From: Portulaca oleracea
Lineage: Eukaryota; Streptophyta; Magnoliopsida; Caryophyllales; Portulacaceae
Direction: 5' to 3'
DNA length: 64,000 nt
Assembly (NCBI GenBank): GCA_029582165.1
Contig: CM055883.1
Location: 22,904,001-22,968,000, forward strand
Shown here: piece after piece, positions 57,377 to 64,000 of the stretch
Position numbering within the stretch: the first letter of the stretch is position 1
Layout of the letters: each line of letters starts with the position of its first letter
The notes under the pieces: generated by a model
Database searches by the model: none
What the model was told of the DNA's origin: nothing
Seen by the model: only the letters and a program-made list of their open reading frames with translations
Position numbers and translations under genes: made by a program

Positions 57377-58685
57377 TATTGTGCTTAATAAGACCAAGCA
57401 ACTAAAAGACCATATTTCATACAATTGGTTTTGAACTTGAATAGTGCTCATGTACATAGATGTATTGACTTAATAAGAGTTCATCATTTTGAAAAGAACG
57501 ACTTTTATTTCATCTTTAAAGGGAAAAGTATAAGTACATCGCTTGTTGATATTGCAATACTCAGCTAAATTTAATTTATTTAATGGCTAGCAACTTTTTT
57601 TCCTTCACTTGCTTCACCTTCTAATCCTTTTTCACCTTCTTTGCATCGTCAGTTGTCTCTATAGTAGTTTCGGTGTCTCTTAGGAGTCTTAGCCTGGTTG
57701 GTCCTCCATTTGTACTCTTGGGACGATATCCCTTCTTAGGCGTCTCCCTCGACTTTCGCACCTCATTCTAGGATCAAGCATGTCTTTCACTAAGGACTTC
57801 GGTCCAAGCCGGTCATTCGCCGTTACATGCGCTTTTAATCGCTCTTTTGCTGACAGTATGGCTCTTTCCTTCATCGCTTCCCGGGCGCGATGAGATTCTA
57901 TGGTTGCAATTAACAACCCCTGATATCTAGTGTCAGCCTCATGAGACACATGCACTTTTGTAGGCGCACGGATTGTGGGTCTCTTCTCCCAATATTTCAT
58001 CCATGACTCTATTAAAGTTCGACGCAGCTTCAACTGATCGGGTGCCTCACATAGCAGCTCTAGAATTATTTACTTCTGCCCCATCTTCCGCCGTACTGTT
58101 TTTGGGAAAGAATAAGTCTTGTGCGTCAAGCTCGAAATGCATACATACGCATTCTGTGAATTGCAGGTCACGTATTCAGGAATATGCCACCATTCGATCC
58201 ACCATACTATATCTCGGGGCTCTTTCAGAAGCGTGATCCAATCGGTCAACGATCAGAGGTCAATGTATTTTCGCTTCCGCTGACAATAGTTCGCTAAGGC
58301 GGATGATGTCCAGGGTTCTTCCACAATCCTCAAGTGCTCCATTAGCCATATCTGCCAAACAGTTAGAAAGGGCTATAAAATTGCAAAATAATTTCCAAAA
58401 TTTGCCCATTCTAACTGAAAACAAAACCAACAAAAAAAAATAGCCTAGGCCATGCGGGCATGGCAGCCAGTATGGGCCCATTCGCCGATTTTGGGTTTTA
58501 TTTTCCACCATAGGTCATATGGCCTTCGCATCCGTAACCCCTATGCATTATTGACCTCGAACATATATAAAAGGTGATCATTCGCCTGCAACAGCAACAA
58601 ACTTCCGTGATACTCGTGCTCCAGGTTTGGGTCGTCTAGGCTCATCATCGTTTTCGCCAACATCAGGAGCACCGGATTATACCCA
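57377..58685 (-). mobile_element. Element C 3' region with possible antisense frame
   Basis: No plus-strand gene. On the minus strand 57689-58033 encodes 114 residues, with RTLIESWMKYWEKRPTIRAP and many charged residues, and 58260-58511 encodes 83 more in another frame. Some Tat-lineage elements carry an antisense frame between pol and 3' LTR, which is what this may be. I do not recognise a domain. At 58440-58480 CCATGCGGGCATGGC resembles the palindromes in the B LTRs. A TATA-like TATATAAAAGG is at 58563. Confidence 0.4.
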
Positions 58686-60345
58686 TGTAGCCACCGGGAT
58701 TTTGACACACATAAATGGTATAAAGATCAAAAGCGAAGAAAGAGAAGAAGGTCGATAAATGCATGCATTTACATGTACTTTTATCCACCTAAAACCACAT
58801 GCATGATCACATGTGAGCTTACCTAGCTACATGTACATTTTTTTATATAAAGAATGAAGCCATGCAAGTCCTATGAGCTAAAGCCATAGGTCGCGAGATC
58901 AAATCCTCACAAAAACAATCAAAAACAACTCTCAAAAGCTAATAATATATGCTCTCTCCGTCCAAGTGTTAACCTCACATTCCCTAGGCCGTCTACCTTC
59001 ATACTATCACCATCCATGCATGCATGGACGAGAGGGGTTCATCCCCCCAGCTTGGTGGCCGGTCGGCCTTAGTGACTCCGCCCACACGTGGTCAATTGAC
59101 CACGTGCCACCGTCCATGCAAGGTCAGTCCCCCCTACTGCCTTGTGAAGTGCATTGATCCGGAGACTACGAGGTGGATGTTATGCATGCATGTATCTCCA
59201 AAGATCCCCCTAGCCTATAAATGTCATCCCTCTCTAAGCCAAACTCACCAACTCATTCACTCAATCCTCATTCACCAATTCACTCACTCTCATTCTTCTA
59301 TCCTCTCTAATCTCTCTTATAATCTCTTTATCTCTTACCACATTCTTCATCTCTTATCACATTCTTCATTTCTATCCATCTTATTCTTAGTATCTACCAT
59401 CATAATCCTCATCCTTTTATCATCACAAAAATCCCTAAACACTCATCCTACCTTTATTCATCCCAAGCTCCATAGAAATCTCTAGCCTAAACACAGTCAA
59501 AACCACAAAAATAAGTCTTCTTATTACTCTCTTTCTACCCTCTTTTTTATCATTTTCACTAGTTTCTCTACCATCATCTTGGTACTTTGAGAGGAGGTTT
59601 CTAAGGCATCAAAGATGATTCTACAAGCACCAAGAGGCTAGGCAAGGCTTCCCCCCCAAAAAAGTTGCAATGTAAGCTTTAAGTGTTCTTTCGTTCTTGT
59701 AAATAATTGTGTATGTTTGTATTTTTTATCTTGTATCATCCTTGTTGCATGATTCAATGAAATAATTCTATAAAGCATTTATCCATTTCCAAAAAATTAC
59801 TCTGAGGTACCCTAATTTTTGGTGAAATGTTTTTTTGGTAACCCAACTTTTTAAAACTAATTTTGACGTACCCTTACTTTTTGGGTTAGTAATTATTTGG
59901 TGCTTTTTCGACCATTAATTTTATTAAGTGACCAAAATGCCCTTGTTCTTCCCTAATTGAAGAAATATCCTTGAAGAATAAGAATGAGGGTATTTTGGTC
60001 ACTTAATAAAATTAATGGCCGGAAAAGCACCAAATAATTACTAACCCAAAAATTAAGGGTACCTCAAAATTAGTTTTGAAAAGTTGGGGTACCGAAAAAT
60101 AGTTTCTTTAAATATTGGGGTACCTCCGAGTAATTTTTTGATCCATTTCCCTTCCAAATGTTATCAAAAGTACATTCTTACAACTTTAGTAGAGTCATTC
60201 CTTTTGTGAGAGGCGAACTCTTAAAGTTTACTTTTCGAGTTCGTAGCCTTACCCCCGAATCCATTCTTGGGTTTCGCAGGCGGAGTCTTTCTTTCTTTAA
60301 TTTTTGGTTTTGTCTAGCTTTTCCATTAAAAAGTCGGGTGGAGAC
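58686..60345 (+). repeat. Probable 3' LTR of element C, truncated
   Basis: Starts TGTAGCCACCGGGATTTTG, like the Tat LTR start at 60346. A TATA box at about 59215 (CTATAAATGTC) is followed by a CT-rich leader. Near the end, AGTAGAGTC...GTAGCCTTACCCCCGAATC aligns with the U5 part of the D LTRs. It stops at 60345 where the next LTR begins. A MITE is inserted at 59790-60140. No polypurine tract is visible at its start, so membership of C is inference. Confidence 0.55.
59790..60140. mobile_element. Foldback MITE, Mutator-type, second copy
   Basis: 351 bp, nearly palindromic, same family as 1913-2262. A perfect 9-bp duplication ATCCATTTC lies at 59781-59789 and 60141-60149. Confidence 0.9.
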
Positions 60346-62093
60346 TGTAGACACCGGATTTTGTACCGGGACAAGTGTACAAATCAAGCATAAAAATAAA
60401 AGAGGCTAGCATGAAAGAAAATCCAAAGGGCCTTCCTCAATCAAAAGCAATCGGGCCAACCTACCACAAAAAGCCTTCATTTTCCACCCTTTCCACATAC
60501 ATATGCCCACCATTTCAAATCCCATTTTTTCCCCAACTCTCGTTCGCCCCATTTCTTTTGATGAGAGTAAAGTACACATCATAAGCTTTCCAACGCCTTT
60601 TGATCTGCCTCAATCGGAGTCATGATGAAAGAGTTATGGTCGTTCGAAGTTGTACTTAGCCAGTTTTAAAACCCAAGCGGGCTCTAACATTTTCTAGGTC
60701 CAGAAATCTGGTCCAGCAAAGCGCGCCCCGGTCTAGAGAGCTCAAAACCCGCCTAGGTTTTGAGCGGAATAGCGGACGTCGTCGTGTGGTGCCATGTCAG
60801 CGATCCGCGTGATAATCAAATCAAAACCCGCTTAGGTTTTGAGTAATCTGGTGCCAAAATCTGCATGGATGCACGTAATCCCCTGATTTTTGCCCACGTG
60901 TTTGACCTTGCGCTTGACCTCCCAAAACCCGCCTAGGTTTTGGTCTTTGGATGACATGATTTGTGGGATATGATCCCTCCATTTTCCCTCCAAATCTCTC
61001 ACTCTCTCACCTATAAATACCCCCTCCATTTCACCTTCATACCACCAACTATCATCATCATCTTACCAAAACTCTTTTACACTTCCACCACTATATCCAT
61101 TCTTATCTCCTAATATAATTATAACCACTCTCATAATCCCCATACCACTCCTATACCATTCACCCAAATCACCCATATCTTCATCATCCTATCCGAGGTC
61201 ATAACCGGGGCTAAGTCAAGGAATTCAATCGTCGCATTCGGGCAACCCACATCAAACAAGGTTTGCTTTTGTCATTATTATTGTGGTTTTTCATCATGTA
61301 ATCCATTCTTTAATTCCTTTACTTGTACATATTTTGTAAAGTAAAAACTGCATTTTATATTGCATGATTTGAATAATAACTTCGCGAAATTAACAAAACT
61401 TCTCCCCGCTCTCTTTCTTTTCAATGTTGATTTTAGTAGAGTCTATTTTATAACAGGCGGATTCGAGAGTTCTTATAACTCTCGAATTTGTAACCTTACC
61501 CCCGAATCTAGAAATCGGGTTCGTAGACCGGAGTCTTTCTTTTCTTATTTTATGGTTTGTCGATTTCCTTAAATCGGTTGGCAACTCTATAAACGTTTTA
61601 CAAATTCGTTTAATTATTTAAAGTATTTGATTTCTTGCACAAAAATAATTTAAGAAAATAATTTAATTCATGTTTAATATTTATCCAAGGAGGGTCCCGA
61701 GAGAAATGGGCTAGAAAATGATAAAACCTAGGCGGGTTTTATCATTTTCAACTCAATTTCTCTTTGGGCCGAGGAGACCAGTAGCCCAGCCTGGAGTCCG
61801 CTAAATCCTAGGCGGGTTTTAGCAGATTCTAGTGGCCCGCTTGTTTTCTCTTGGGCCTGGATTTATTAAGTGGGCCGGGATTAAATTATTGTTAAATTAA
61901 TTTGTGTAATTACGGATAATTTAAATAATAAAAAATGGGTTTATTAATAAATAAAGTTTCATCATCCCGAAAATGAATTTCGAAAATAAAAATATCCTTA
62001 TTTAAGGATTAAGCAACCTTAGTCGGCTCCCAATCAGTTAAGTAGCGCATCCGAAAACATTTCCCCGAACGGGAATTTTTTCCGGGTCCTACA
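60346..62093 (+). repeat. 5' LTR of a further Tat-like element
   Basis: Starts TGTAGACACCGGATTTTG and ends GGGTCCTACA, 1748 bp. Same family as D's LTRs but a different variant. It carries six palindromes (60667, 60744, 60823, 60924, 61723, 61803) whose core is CCTAGG or close to it in most copies. TATA box near 61013. Confidence 0.9.
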
Positions 62094-62096
62094 TAT

Positions 62097-62115
62097 TGGC
62101 GACTCCACTGGGGAC
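62097..62115 (+). other. Primer binding site of the rightmost element
   Basis: TGGCGACTCCACTGGGGAC, three bases after the LTR. Confidence 0.85.
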
Positions 62116-64000
62116 TTAAACTTAAAAAGAGGGTAAGATTTGAAAAAAATCAAATTAATTTGAAAGTGTAAAAGAGAGAAGTTAATTTATTTCGCGACTT
62201 TATTAATCTTTTAGGCATCCTTTGCATACCGGGTCACTAATCGGGTCTTTTGACACGTTAGCACAAAGGCGACGGTTTAGGATAACTAGGATTTCCCTTG
62301 AGAGCGGGAGGCCACTACTATGGGGATGAACTCTACATCGCTAAGCATTTGGTCGCTCCTCTCCCGGTGTTACACTCAAAGAGCTTCCTTGAAGTTCTTT
62401 AAGACATACCCCAACTTCTTACCTTATGGTATGATGAACCGGGGGGAGAACATGCGGTAGGCCATATAACCCAACCATAAAAGTCCATGAATTTAGAGCC
62501 TTGGTTTAGGGTACCCCTTCATGTGTATGCTATGTGCTATGTGTATCCCTTCCCCTTTTCTTGTCCTTTTGTAAAGAGTCGACCCTAGTTTTGAGGTTTT
62601 GTTCTAGTCCATATAAAATTCATTGGGTTGAGAAAAAGATTATTTATTAATTAATATAATTAACTCAAAGGATTTATGGTTAGCCCATGTGGAAGGGTCC
62701 ATTAATGTTTGAAAGCCGATTATCTTAATCAATAAATAAAAATTGACTCACCTTTGATGATATTATATGGCCCTTTACGAAATTCTTTAACAAAGGTCCA
62801 AAAAATTAATTAAAAAGTCCAACAAATTTAATGGATAGTGTCTTAGACTACATAATAGTCACTAAGTTTGAGTAAATTAATTCATTGATTTAATTAATAA
62901 ATCCCTCACATTTATGGTCGGCCCGTTGTTCGGCCCAACCATATTGGATTTGCCAATTAAGCCCATAAATTAATTATGACTCGCTTATTGTTGACTTCAT
63001 CCAGTCCTTTACAATATCCATTTTCCCTGAGTAAAAAAAAGAAGTATAAAAAGAAAAAGGTTAAAAAAAAAGTGGGTTCTCGGTCTTGTTGAGCATTATT
63101 CTAGTCCGCATTATAGCCAATATGATTTGAGTTGTCTGAGTTGTTGGGCCAAGTTACGGATTCTCCTTAAAACGGTCGGTCTATGGATTGGGCCAATTCG
63201 AATTGAGAAACATTGACTAAAGCATGTCAACTCATGATCCGCTCGCTATGTCTGACTTTATTCGGCCCTTTATAGTGTTCTGTTTTTAGGTCCATATAGA
63301 GTTAGGTCATGCACTCCTAAAGAGTGGATGAGTCTTAGTTTTAGAGTCTACATGTAAATGCCTTTCAATCTTTAGAAAGTCTCTTACAATGTCGTGTCAT
63401 ATGTGAGTCTTTTCTTAAGTCAATATATGTGTTCTGTTTTTGGAAGTCAAAACCCGGGTCATGGGTGAGTCTTTGGTCTAGGTCATAAGTGAGTCTTTTC
63501 CTTGGTTAATGTGTTTTAGAAAGTCTTGTGTGAACCCAGGTCATGGGCGAGTCTTTGTTATAGAGTCGGGATATGAGTGTCTTTTTCTTTAGATAGTATC
63601 ATATAAGGTCTAGAATGAATCTTTATGTTAGTGTCTCCATGTAAGTGTCTTGCATTCATTAAAAAGCATCATATAAGGACTAGGATGAGTCTTTGTGTTA
63701 GTGTCTGCATATAAGTGTCTTGCACTCTTTAGGAGGTCTCATACAGGTTCGTAGTGCATGTAAACCCATGTCATGGGTGAGTCCTTTTCCAGAGTCAACA
63801 TATGATTGTCCTGCATTATAAAAGTCTCTTATAAGGTCTACATCATGCAAACCCAAGTCATGGGTGAGTCGTTAAGTCTCTTTCTTGAATTACTATGTAA
63901 GTGTCTTGCATTCTTTAAAAAGTCTCATATAGATTCATAGGTCATGAAAACCCATGTCATGGGCAAGTTTATGTCTAGAGTCATCATGTAAATATGTCTT
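62116..64000 (+). mobile_element. Leader of the rightmost Tat-like element, runs off the window
   Basis: Matches the D leader for its whole length. The GTCATGGGTGAGTCTTT-like tandem series starts near 63300 and continues to the window end. No gag start is reached, so whether this element codes is unknown. Confidence 0.82.

Overview
The window is nuclear DNA of a flowering plant. It has GT-AG introns, a plant-type acyl-CoA dehydrogenase gene of the ACAD10/11 (IBR3) kind, and dense nested LTR retrotransposons, CACTA, hAT and Mutator-like elements. I cannot name the species. There is no operon, CRISPR array, rRNA or tRNA gene.

Positions 1-14,520 hold the only convincing host gene: the last five exons (4569-4653, 4741-4950, 12355-12507, 13912-14016, 14268-14459) of a plus-strand acyl-CoA dehydrogenase. 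Earlier exons were not found and probably lie left of the window. Its 7.4-kb intron carries two TIR elements and a small LTR element whose second reading frame is built from HSP70 fragments. Upstream lie an LTR-like segment, a decayed Mutator-like reading frame and a palindromic MITE.

Positions 15.7-64 kb are a nest of retrotransposons that can be unpacked from target-site duplications. A decayed Ty3/Tat-like element C (plus strand, about 15,726 to about 60,345) contains three insertions. Element B (16,698-32,598, minus strand) sits in its leader, keeps a broken gag and has no visible pol. Element E (35,045-39,306, minus strand) is a young gag-protease element in the protease/RT linker. Element D (42,963-56,822, plus strand) has no visible coding region and sits in the integrase codons just before the catalytic Glu. 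B itself holds a CACTA element (18,907-25,686), which holds a hAT element and a foldback element; the latter holds a 166-bp hAT MITE. D's 5' LTR holds a 3.15-kb solo LTR. A further Tat-like element of D's family starts at 60,346 and leaves the window.

The main observations are the HSP70 capture, LTR-family-specific palindrome arrays, the graded loss of coding capacity in the C/B/D group, the young gag-protease element, the divergent inverted duplication of leader plus gag, and tandem arrays in leaders and 3' regions. All calls are by eye; no alignment or database search was run.
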